Shown here in pieces: positions 32,466 to 40,756 of a DNA stretch of 64,000 nucleotides. Under the pieces are notes generated by a model, which was not told the DNA's origin, did not search any database, and saw nothing but the letters and a program-made list of their open reading frames with translations. The DNA is from Roseiarcus sp963709185 (GTDB lineage Bacteria > Pseudomonadota > Alphaproteobacteria > Rhizobiales > Beijerinckiaceae): contig CAVPVQ010000028.1 in NCBI GenBank assembly GCA_963709185.1, positions 186,001 to 250,000 on the forward strand. Reading direction: 5' to 3'. A program made the translations under genes and the position numbers. Every line of letters starts with the position of its first letter. Position 1 is the first letter of the stretch.

Positions 32466-32523
32466 TTGCGCCTATTTTCAAACGCCTCGACCCTTGGGTT
32501 GCTTCGCTTCGCTCGCAATGACG
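32466..32523 (-). repeat. ASEAKQ-type repeat, right arm of inverted pair
   Basis: On the minus strand: CGTCATTGCGAGCGAAGCGA then AGCAACCCAAGGGTCGAGGCGTTTG, matching the left arm over about 55 bases with scattered changes. It overlaps the 3' end of the LacI-family gene, which reads it as VIASEAKQP. Confidence 0.85.
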
Positions 32524-33545
32524 GCCTCCCCTGCTCTCGGCGCGCCGCAGGATTCGCGGACGATCAGGCGGGCTTCGCCGATATAGGTCTCGACGCGCGG
32601 GGCGCCGCTGTCGATCTGGCGCAGCAGCATGCGCGCTGCGCGCTCGCCGAGGCCGCCGGCGTCGACCGCGACGGTGGTCAGCGGCGGGGCCATTTGCGCG
32701 GCTTCGGCGATGTCGTCGAAACCGATCACCGCGAATCCCTCGCCGGCTTTCAGCCCGTGGCGCGACAGTCCGTGCACCGCGCCGATCGCCACGATGTCGT
32801 TGAAGCATAGAGCCGCGGTCGGCTGTCGCGGCAAAGCGAGCGCGCGGGCGATCGCCGCCGCGCCGCCCGCCTTGGTTGGCGGCGCCTCGATCAGGCTGTC
32901 CGGCTCCAGTGCGAGGCCGGCCCGCTCGAGCCCTTCGGCGAAGCCGCCGGCGCGTTCGCCAAACGCGCTCATCGAGGCGACGCCGCCGAGAAACACCAGA
33001 CGCCGATGGCCGAGGCGCACGAGATGCTCGACCGCGCGCATCGCGCCGTCGCGATTGTTGGGCGCGACGAGCGACACCTGCGCGCCGGGCACCCGGCGCA
33101 TCGCCAGCACGATCGGAATGCCGACGGCGGCGATCTCGGCCAGCGCCGCCGCGTCGGTGCCGCCCGCCGGACACAGGATGACCCCCGCCGCATTGTGCTC
33201 GCGCATCGTGCGGAACACCTGCGCCTGGCGCACCAGGTTCTCGCCGGTGTTGGCGACCACCGGGATATAGTCCGACCCGTGCAGCGCGCCTTCGATGCCG
33301 ACCGCGAGTTCCGCGAAGAACGGGTTGGTCAGGTCGTTGATCACCATGCCGATGAGGTCGGAGCGCGCGCTGCGCAGATTGGCGGCGCCGCGGTTGTAGA
33401 CATAGCCGAGTTCGTCGATTGCCGCGCGAACCCGCCGCCTCGTCTCCGCCTTGACCAGCGGCGAGCCCGAGATCACCAGCGAGACCGTCGACTTGGAGAC
33501 TTCGGCGCGCTTGGCGATGTCGATGATGGTGACCCGGGGATTCAC
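32478..33545 (-). CDS. LacI-family transcriptional regulator
   Basis: 355 residues. Winged N-terminal helix-turn-helix VTIIDIAKRAEVSKSTVSLVISGSPLVKAETRRRVRAAIDELGYVYNRGAANLRS with hinge helix, then a periplasmic-binding-protein-like sensor (LIGMVINDLTNPFFAELAVGIE ... AVIGFDDIAEAAQMAPPLTTVAVD). The C-terminal AGEAVIASEAKQPKGRGV is repeat-derived and not part of the fold. Its start overlaps the GMC gene stop by ATGA, so it is the last gene of the transporter-oxidoreductase operon and probably its autoregulator; the effector is likely a sugar or polyol taken up by that operon. Confidence 0.9.
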   Translation of the reverse strand: MNPRVTIIDIAKRAEVSKSTVSLVISGSPLVKAETRRRVRAAIDELGYVYNRGAANLRSARSDLIGMVINDLTNPFFAELAVGIEGALHGSDYIPVVANTGENLVRQAQVFRTMREHNAAGVILCPAGGTDAAALAEIAAVGIPIVLAMRRVPGAQVSLVAPNNRDGAMRAVEHLVRLGHRRLVFLGGVASMSAFGERAGGFAEGLERAGLALEPDSLIEAPPTKAGGAAAIARALALPRQPTAALCFNDIVAIGAVHGLSRHGLKAGEGFAVIGFDDIAEAAQMAPPLTTVAVDAGGLGERAARMLLRQIDSGAPRVETYIGEARLIVRESCGAPRAGEAVIASEAKQPKGRGV

Positions 33546-35203
33546 CCGGCGTTCTCGCGCATGGCGGGGCGCGTCGCGCCGTCCGCCCGGTTGGTCGCGA
33601 AGAGCACGGCGGGCAGCGGCTCGCGCCCGCGCACCATGTCGGAGGCTTTCTCGCCGATCATGATGGTCGGCGCGTTGGTGTTGGACGAGACGATCCTGGG
33701 CATGATCGAGGCGTCGCAGACGCGCAAGGCGTCGATCCCGCGAACCCGCAGATCGGGCGTCACCACCGCCTCGTTATCATGGCCCATCCGGCAGGCGCCG
33801 ACGGGATGATGATCGGTCTTGGCGTGACGGCAGCCGTATTCGACAAGATCGTCATCGCTGACCTTGTCGGGCCCGGGCAGGCGCTCGGCGAGGATGTATG
33901 GCGCGAACGCTTTCTGCCGCAGGATTTCACGCGCGATCCGCAGCCCGGCGATCGACAGGCGCCGGTCCTCGGAATCGGCCCAATAGTTCGGATCGATCAA
34001 TGGCGCGGCGCGGGGATCGGCGCTGGCGAGGCGCACCGTGCCGCGCGAACGCGGACGAAGATACGCCGAGTTGATCGTCACGCCGGGATTTTTCATCCGC
34101 GCGACGCCCGCCTCGATGCCCGAGCCGAGGCCGAGATGAAACTGGATGTCGGGCGAGCGCGCGTGCGGGTCGGCGTACCAGAAGCCGCCCGTCTCGAACA
34201 GAGTAGAGGCGACCGGTCCCTGTTTGAACAGCAGGTATTGCAGCCCGGCCCACACCGTGCGGTGCAGCTTCGCGACATTGTCGTAGGTATGATCGCCGGT
34301 GCATTCGGCGATGACGAACAGATCGAGGTGATCCTGGAGATTCTCGCCGACGCCGGGCAGGTCGTGGATCACGGGAACGCCGGCCGCCTTGAGATGATCG
34401 GCCGGCCCGATCCCCGATTGCAGCAGCAGCTTGGGGCTGCCGATCGCGCCCGACGCGACGAGCACTTCGCGTGTCGCGCGCAGCACGCTCGGCGCGCCGC
34501 CACGGCTGACGATTTCGACGCCGACCGCCCGACCGTTCTCGATGACGATCCGCGTCGCCAGCGCGTCGGTGCGCACCGTCAGGTTGGGCCGATGGCGAAC
34601 CGGATCGAGATAGGCGCCGGCGGCCGAGGAGCGCCGCGCGTTGCGCTGGGTGAGCTGATAGAACCCCACCCCCTCCTGGCGCGCGCCGTTGACGTCGTGG
34701 TTGTAGGGAATGCCCATCTCCTGCGCCGCGCGGAAATAGGCGTCGCAGATCGGCAGCGGCGAAATCGGCATCGAGACGCCGAGCGGGCCGCCATAGGAAT
34801 GGTAGTCGTCGACGAAGCGCTGGTTGTCCTCGGCGCGCTTGAAATAGGCGAGCACCTCGCGATAGCTCCAGCCTTCGCAGCCTTCCTCCTGCGCCCAGGC
34901 GTCATAATCGAGCGCATTGCCGCGCGTGTAGATTTGCGCGTTGATCGTCGAGCCGCCGCCGATCACCTTGGCCTGCGTGTAGCGCAGGACGCGGCCGTTC
35001 ATGTGGCGCTGCGGCACGGTCTGCCAGCCCCACGAGCCGATGCCCTTGGTCATTTTCGCGAAGCCGGCGGGCATGTGATAGAAGGGATGCCAGTCTGAGC
35101 CGCCCGCCTCCAGCAGCGTGACCGAGACGTCTGCGTCCTCGGTCAGCCGGTTCGCCAGCACGCAGCCGGCCGGCCCCGCTCCGACGATGACATAGTCGAC
35201 CAT
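33542..35203 (-). CDS. GMC-family oxidoreductase (choline dehydrogenase-like)
   Basis: 553 residues, complete. FAD motif MVDYVIVGAGPAGCVLANRL, GMC signature 1 GGGSTINAQIYTRGNALDYD, signature 2 GAIGSPKLLLQSGIGP, and C-terminal active site HHPVGACRMGHD ... VVTPDLRVRGIDALRVCDASIMP, where His and Asn of the GMC catalytic pair lie (Asn in SSNTNAP). Oxidises a primary or secondary alcohol, probably in a sugar or polyol; the electron acceptor is unknown. It sits between an SDR dehydrogenase and the LacI gene in one operon. Confidence 0.93.
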   Translation of the reverse strand: MVDYVIVGAGPAGCVLANRLTEDADVSVTLLEAGGSDWHPFYHMPAGFAKMTKGIGSWGWQTVPQRHMNGRVLRYTQAKVIGGGSTINAQIYTRGNALDYDAWAQEEGCEGWSYREVLAYFKRAEDNQRFVDDYHSYGGPLGVSMPISPLPICDAYFRAAQEMGIPYNHDVNGARQEGVGFYQLTQRNARRSSAAGAYLDPVRHRPNLTVRTDALATRIVIENGRAVGVEIVSRGGAPSVLRATREVLVASGAIGSPKLLLQSGIGPADHLKAAGVPVIHDLPGVGENLQDHLDLFVIAECTGDHTYDNVAKLHRTVWAGLQYLLFKQGPVASTLFETGGFWYADPHARSPDIQFHLGLGSGIEAGVARMKNPGVTINSAYLRPRSRGTVRLASADPRAAPLIDPNYWADSEDRRLSIAGLRIAREILRQKAFAPYILAERLPGPDKVSDDDLVEYGCRHAKTDHHPVGACRMGHDNEAVVTPDLRVRGIDALRVCDASIMPRIVSSNTNAPTIMIGEKASDMVRGREPLPAVLFATNRADGATRPAMRENAG

Positions 35204-35230
35204 CCGTCTCTCCGAACCCCCTTGAAGTCG

Positions 35231-36006
35231 CTACAGCCGCGGAACCGACAGGCCGCCGTCGGCGGCGACCACGCTGCCGGTCGCAAAGGCGAACCGGCCC
35301 GACGCCAGCCCGGCGACGATCGAACCGACGTCGGCGGCCTCGCCCCAGCGGCCGGCCGGCACCAGGCCGCCGGCGATCGCCTCGTCGTAACGGCCGGCGG
35401 CCGGCGCGGTCATGTCGGTGCGGATGATCCCCGGACGCACTTCGAACACCGCGATTCCCTCCGGCGCGAGGCGGACCGCGAAGGCTTTCATCGCCATCGA
35501 CAGCCCGGCCTTGGACACGCAATATTCGGCGCGGTCGGACGACACCATCTCGGCCGAGACCGAGGTGATGGTGACGATCGAACGGGGATGGCCGGCGGGC
35601 GAGGCGGAGAGCATGGCGCGCGCCGCCGCCTGGGTCAGGAACAGCGAGCCGCGCAGGTTGACGGCGATCACCGCGTCGAAATTGACGGGTTCGAGATCGA
35701 GCAGGTCGCCGCGCACCGCCGCCCCGCGCCCGGCGTTGTTGACCAAGCAGTCGAGGCGCCCGAAACGCTCCAGCACCGCGGCGACCAGCGCGGCGTGGCT
35801 GCCGACCTTCGCGACGTCGTGCTCGAAAAACTCGACGCTGGCGCCAGCCGCCGAGAACGCGCGCGCGGCGTCTTGCGCGGCGTCGTCGACGGACGAGGTC
35901 GGTCGCCGCGATGTCGAAGCCGGCGGCGCGCCAGCGCCTCGCCGCAAGCCCGGCCGATGCCGCGGCGCGCGCCGGTGACCAATGCGAGCGGGCGCGGCGC
36001 GCTCAT
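35231..36006 (-). CDS. SDR-family dehydrogenase (two probable frame breaks)
   Basis: Short-chain NAD(P)-dependent oxidoreductase. LALVTGARRGIGRACGEALAR has the TGxxxGIG cofactor motif, NNAGRGAAVRGD the structural NNAG, and YCVSKAGLSMAMKAF the YxxxK catalytic pair; end SVVAADGGLSVPRL. The frame shifts near 35936 and again near 35893; removing one base at each yields AGFDIAATDLV joined to VDDAAQDAARAF and a 257-residue protein, normal for the family. Start overlaps the preceding GMC gene by ATGA. Likely a later step in the same sugar oxidation route. Confidence 0.88.
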
Positions 36007-37518
36007 GACGCGAGCTCCGTCGCGCGGATATGGGCGGCGGCGCGCAGCGCGAGCGCGGCGATGGTGAGCGACGGGTTCACGCCGGCCGAAGTCGGCAACA
36101 CGCTGGCGTCGACGACGAACAGATTGGGGTGGTCATAGGCGCGGCAATGCGGATCGACCGCGGCCCTGGCCGGATCGCTCCCCATGCGGATGGTGCCGCT
36201 CTGATGGGACGGGGTGCGCCGGTCGAACGGCTTGACGAGGACGATTCGAAAGCCCGCTGCGCGCAGGACCTCGCGCATCCGCGCGACGAGGCCGTTCTGC
36301 GCGGCCATGTTCGAGGGGCGCCAGTCGAGCACGACGCGCGATCCATCATAGCGCACGCGGCTGTCGGGCGAGGGTAAATCCTCGCTCATGAAATAGAAAT
36401 CGACGGCGCGGCGCGCCATCATTTCGAGGACGAATTCCGGCGCCAGCCGTAATTGCGATTTCAGGATCACGCCGGAAATCTTGCCGAGCAACTGGACGTT
36501 GCCGAGCGGCGGGCCGCCGCGCCCGTCGTCGAGATAGAAATCGTTGAGCCCGATGGTCTTCTGGTAGATCGAATCGTTGCGGCTGAACGGGTCGATCGCC
36601 AGCGCCGCCGAGCTGTTGTGGTTCATGAAATGCCGGCCGACCTGGTCGGCGCGGTTGGCGAGCCCGCTCGGCATCGCGCCATTGGCCGAGGCGAGCAGCA
36701 GCAGCGCCGAATTGACCGCCCCGGCGGCGAGGGCGACATAGCGCGCGGTCAGCCGATGGGTCGCGCCATCCTTCTCATAGACCACCGCCTCGATTTTCCT
36801 CCCTGCGCCGTCGGTCTCCAGCCTGACGACGCGGGCGCCGGTCTCCAGCGAGACGTTGTCATGCGCGAGGGCGGCCTTCAGCCCGCAGGTCTCGGCGTCC
36901 ATCTTGCCGGTGAAGGCGTCGGGAAAGCCGTCCCACGGCGTCTTCGCGCGGGCGAGCCAGCGGTCGATGTCGACGCCGAGCGGCAGCGAAAACGGATGCA
37001 TCCCGGCCCGCGCCAGCCGTTCGCGCACCGCGGCGATCGCCGGCTCGTCCGGCACCGGCGGGAACGGGTAGGGCGCCGAATGGACCGGCTCGGTCGGGTC
37101 TTCGCCGAGACGCCCCGCGCACCTGGTAGAGCGCTTCGGCGCGCGCATACCACGGCTCGATCTCGTCATAGTCGAACGGCCAGCCGGGGGTCGCGCCTTC
37201 GGCGTATTGAATCGGTCGGAAATCCTGCGCGCGGTAGCGGATCAGCACCGCGCCATACATCTTGGTGTTGCCGCCGACGTAATAGTAATTGCCGGGATTG
37301 AACGCCTCGCCGGCGGCGTCGAACCAGGTCTCCTGCGGCCGGAACACGCCGCGCTGGTAGACCGCCCGATCGTCGCGGGTCTCCGGCCGGTCGAGCAACC
37401 GCTCGCCGCGCTCGAGGATGACGATGCGGGCGCCCGAAGGGGCGAGCCCGGCGGCCAAGGAAGCGCCGCCCATGCCGGAGCCGATGATGACGATGTCGGG
37501 ATCGTCAGGCGCGGCCAT
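36003..37518 (-). CDS. GMC-family oxidoreductase, gluconate/fructose dehydrogenase-like (one frame break)
   Basis: FAD-dependent oxidoreductase, about 504 residues after repair. DIVIIGSGMGGASLAAGLAPSGARIVILERGE is the FAD fold; YYVGGNTKMYGAVLIRYRAQDF and GWPFDYDEIEPWYARAEALY are characteristic of the bacterial subgroup; the C-terminal HQSGTIRMGSDP ... VDASVLPTSAGVNPSLTIAALALRAA holds the active-site His and Asn. Reading changes near 37110 (YQVRG/RLGEDPTEP) at a GGGG run. Stop overlaps the SDR start. A 134-base palindromic element separates it from the transporter ATPase gene upstream. Confidence 0.9.
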
Positions 37519-37535
37519 TGGCGGCCTCAACGTGA

Positions 37536-37669
37536 GCGCCGCCCCTCATCCGACCTTCGCTGACGCGAAGGCCACCTTCTCCCGCCTTGCGGGAGAATGG
37601 GAACGCGCGCCTTTCTCTCACGAAGCGGGAGAAGGTGGCCGGCGCAGCCGGCCCGATGAGGGGCGGCGC
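37536..37669. repeat. Nested palindromic intergenic element
   Basis: Outer arms GCGCCGCCCCTCATC (37536-37550) and its exact complement (37655-37669); middle arms GGCCACCTTCTCCCGC (37570-37585) and exact complement (37625-37640); plus a local hairpin TTCTCCCGC/GCGGGAGAA at 37577-37597. This is the CCCTCATC...CTTCTCCCGC type of palindrome common between genes in Rhizobiales. It fills almost the whole gap between the ATPase and GMC genes inside an operon, so it may act as an mRNA processing or stabilising site. Confidence 0.8.
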
Positions 37670-37674
37670 AATCG

Positions 37675-38796
37675 TCAAAGCTTCGCGCCCGAGGCGGGAT
37701 CGAACAGCAGCGCCTTGTCGAGGTTGAACGCGAAGGGCACCGTCTGGCCCGGCCGCACGTCGATCTCGGCGCGCATCCGTGCGGTGACTTCCTTGCCGGC
37801 GATGCTGGTGACCACGAACGTGTCGGAGCCGGCCGGCTGCACGACGTCGACGCGCGCGTCGACCAGCGACACGCCGGTCGAGTTGCGGTCGGCCCCGTCG
37901 CGGTCGGTGATCGCCTCCGGCCGGATGCCCATGATCACCGCCTGGCCGTCGACGAGCCGGCCGACATCGACGCCGCGCGGCGCCGGCAGGGTGAACGGCG
38001 CGCCGTCGGCGCGCTCCAGCACGACGCTGGCGGTTCCGTTCGGCCGCGCGATGCGGCCGGCCATCAGGTTCATCGACGGCGAGCCCATGAAGTCGGCGAC
38101 GAACAGATTGGCCGGATGATTGTAGATATCGAACGGCGTGCCGACCTGCTGCAGGACGCCCTCCTTGAGCACCGCGATCTTGGTCGCCAGCGTCATCGCC
38201 TCGATCTGGTCGTGGGTCACGTAGACGATCGTCGCGCCGGTGTTCTGATGCAGGCGCTTGATCTCGGTGCGCATCTCGACGCGCAGCTTGGCGTCGAGAT
38301 TGGACAAAGGCTCGTCGAACAAGAATACACGAGGCTTGCGCACCAGCGCGCGGCCCATCGCGACGCGCTGGCGCTGGCCGCCGGAGAGCTGGCTCGGCCG
38401 GCGTTTCAGCAGATGTTCGAGCTGCAGCGTTTTGGCGACTTCGGCCACCGCCGCCTCGCGCTCCGGCTTGGGCGCGCCGCGCATCTCCATGCCGAACGCC
38501 ATGTTCTGCTCGACGGTCATGTTGGGATAGAGCGCGTAGGACTGGAACACCATCGCGATGTCGCGCTTGGACGGGTGCAGCTCGTTGATGACAGCGCCGT
38601 CGATCGAAATCGTCCCCTCGGTGACCGTGTCGAGGCCGGCGATCATGTTGAGCAGGGTCGACTTGCCGCAGCCGGACGGCCCGACCAGCACCAGGAAGCC
38701 GCCCTTTTCGAGCGTCAGATCGATGCCCTTGAGAATCTCCAGCGCGCCATAGCGCTTCTTCAACCGGTTGATTTCGAGAAAGGACATCGGTTTCAT
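37675..38796 (-). CDS. Sugar ABC transporter ATPase, UgpC/MsmK-like
   Basis: 373 residues, CUT1-family ATPase. MSFLEINRLKKRYG, Walker A GPSGCGKST, Q-loop MVFQSYALYPNMTV, signature LSGGQRQRVAMGRAL, Walker B VFLFDEPLSNLDAKLR, H-loop VTHDQIEAMTL, then the regulatory OB/TOBE region (IMGIRPEAI ... DVVQPAGSDTFVV). Start overlaps the upstream permease stop by ATGA; a second ATG three codons in is also possible. Energises the two permeases upstream. Confidence 0.94.
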   Translation of the reverse strand: MKPMSFLEINRLKKRYGALEILKGIDLTLEKGGFLVLVGPSGCGKSTLLNMIAGLDTVTEGTISIDGAVINELHPSKRDIAMVFQSYALYPNMTVEQNMAFGMEMRGAPKPEREAAVAEVAKTLQLEHLLKRRPSQLSGGQRQRVAMGRALVRKPRVFLFDEPLSNLDAKLRVEMRTEIKRLHQNTGATIVYVTHDQIEAMTLATKIAVLKEGVLQQVGTPFDIYNHPANLFVADFMGSPSMNLMAGRIARPNGTASVVLERADGAPFTLPAPRGVDVGRLVDGQAVIMGIRPEAITDRDGADRNSTGVSLVDARVDVVQPAGSDTFVVTSIAGKEVTARMRAEIDVRPGQTVPFAFNLDKALLFDPASGAKL

Positions 38797-39741
38797 CCCT
38801 TGACCGCGCCGGCCATCAGGCCGCGCACGAAATAGCGTCCGGCGACGACATAGACGAACAGCGTCGGCGCGGCGGCGATGATCGCGGCGGCCATGTTGAC
38901 GTTGTATTCGGTGATGCCGGTCGAGGTGTTGACGACATTGTTCAGCGCCACCGTCATCGGCGCCTGGTCGCCGGCCGCGAAGGTCGAGCCGAACAGAAAA
39001 TCGTTCCAGATGTTGGTGAACTGGTAGATCACCGTCACGATGATGATCGGCCCGGAATTCGGCAGCAGGATGCGCCAGAAAATCTGGAAGAAGCCGGCGC
39101 CGTCGATCATCGCCGACTTCACCAGTTCGGTCGGAAACGCCTCGTAATAGTTGCGGAAGAACAAAGTGGTGAAGCCGAGGCCATAGACGGTGTGGACGAT
39201 CACCAGGTTGACCGTCGAATTGCCGAAGCCCAGCGACACGCCGATCGTGTCGGTGAAGAATTGGCCGAGCTCGCCGAGCTTGCCGAGGATCGTCGCCATC
39301 GGAATGATCACCGACTGGAACGGGATGAAGCAGGCGAACAGCATCATGCCGAACACCAGCCGATGGCCGGCGAACCGCCACTTGGTGAGGACATAACCGT
39401 TGAGCGCGCCGAGCAGCGTCGAGATCGCGACGGCGGGAACCACCATCTTGATGGAGTTCCAGAAATAGCCCTTGATCCCCAGCGTGTCGGAGACCCCGAT
39501 ATGGGCGGTGCCCCAGGCTTTCACCCAGGCGTCGAAGGTGAGGTCGTGCGGCAGTGCGAACATGTTGCCGCCGGTCACTTCGTCGAGCGGCTTCAGCGAG
39601 GTCAGCACCATGACGAACAGCGGCAGGAGATAGACGACCGCCAGAAACCCGAGCAGCCCATAGATCACCACACGCGTGGTGATCGAGGAGCGCGAGGGAT
39701 CGCGGCCCGGGGCCGGCGGCCAGCGAGTCGGCGACGCTCAT
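38793..39741 (-). CDS. Sugar ABC transporter permease, MalG/UgpE-like (one frame break)
   Basis: Inner-membrane permease of a CUT1 importer. The main part (VVIYGLLGFLAVVYLLPLFVMVLTSLKPLDEVTGG ... DGAGFFQIFWRILLPNSGPIIIVTVIYQFTNIWNDFLFG ... FVRGLMAGAVKG) has six membrane segments and the EAA loop. The true start is the ATGA-coupled ATG at 39741 (MSVADSLAAGPG); a probable extra C near 39710 separates it from RDPSRSSITTRVVIYG. Repaired length 315 residues. Confidence 0.9.
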
Positions 39742-40692
39742 TGGCGCTTCTCCCGCAGTTCGGAATAGAGATAGGGCACCATGATCGCCGCGATGACCAT
39801 CAGCATGATGATCGCGCTCGCCGAGCCGACCGCCATCTGGTTGCGGGTGAAAGTGTAGGAATACATGAAGGTCGACGGCAGTTCGGCGGCGCCGCCGGGA
39901 TTCTTGCCGGTCACCGACAGCACGAGATCATAGGACTTGATCGCCAGATGGGTCAGAATGATCAGCGCCGAAAAGAAAACGGGGCGCATGATCGGGAGGA
40001 CGATCCGCCGGTAGATCGCAAATTGCGAGGCGCCGTCGATCTGCGCGGCTTTCAGAATCTCGCCGTCGATGCCGCGCAGGCCGGCCAGGAACAGCGCCAT
40101 GACGAAGCCGGAGCTCGCCCAGATGCCGGCGATCGCCACGCAGTAGATCATCATCCGCGGGTTGACCACCCAGTCGAATTTGAAGCTCGTCCAGCCCCAG
40201 TCGTGCATCGCCTTCTCAAGCCCGATGCCGGGGTCGAGGAACAGCTTCCACGCCGTCCCTGTCACGATGAAGGACAGCGCCAGCGGATAGAGGTAGATCG
40301 GACGCAGGAAGCCTTCGCCGCGCACCTTCTGGTCGAGCAGAATCGCCAGCGTCAGGCCGAGGGCGAGGCAGACCACGATATAGAGGCCGCCGAACAGGCC
40401 CATGTTGACGATCGCGGTGTACCAGCTCGACGGCGGGTCGGTCTCGAAGGTCCAGGTCCAGAGCTTCTTGTAGTGTGCCGAGGCCGGTGATTGTGGTGCT
40501 GGGGAACGCCTTGGCGTTGGTGAACGACAGATAGAACGTCCACAGGATGAAGCCGTAGACGAACACCAGGATCGCGGCGAACGACGGCGCCAGCACCAGC
40601 TTGGGCAGCGCGCCCTGCAGGCGCCCGCGCAGCGAGCCGTGCGGGCGCGGCATCGTGACGTCGACCAGCGGCGCGACAGTGAGTTCGGTCAT
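39738..40692 (-). CDS. Sugar ABC transporter permease, MalF/UgpA-like (one frame break)
   Basis: First inner-membrane permease of the importer. N-terminal part MTELTVAPLVDVTMPRPHG ... LVLAPSFAAILVFVYGFILWTFYLSFTNAKAFPSTTITGLG; after a break near 40478 it continues HYKKLWTWTFETDPPSSWYTAIVNMGLFGGLYIVVCLALGLTLAILLDQKVRGEGFLRPIYLYPLALS with the EAA loop AAQIDGASQFAIYRRIVLPIMRP. Removing one A restores 317 residues. The ATG is used; an in-frame TTG six codons upstream is less likely. Confidence 0.9.
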
Positions 40693-40723
40693 CGGCGTTC
40701 GTTCAAGCAAATGAGGAAAAGGA

Positions 40724-40747
40724 CCGCCCCCGCTCGCGCGGGGGCGG
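40724..40747 (-). terminator. Stem-loop between sugar SBP gene and permease gene
   Basis: CCGCCCCCGC and its exact complement with a TCGC loop: a 10-bp all-GC stem starting 10 bases after the binding-protein stop, without a T-tract. Same position and style as the stem-loop after the peptide SBP gene at 4275-4304. Partial attenuation or protection of the binding-protein mRNA is likely. Confidence 0.65.
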
Positions 40748-40756
40748 CGGCGTTTA

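Noticed and set aside
32478..33545. Assigning the LacI regulator to the arabinose operon
   Set aside because: It overlaps the GMC gene of the uptake operon by ATGA and is separated from araB by a TPR gene and a repeat cassette, so operon membership points to the uptake operon.
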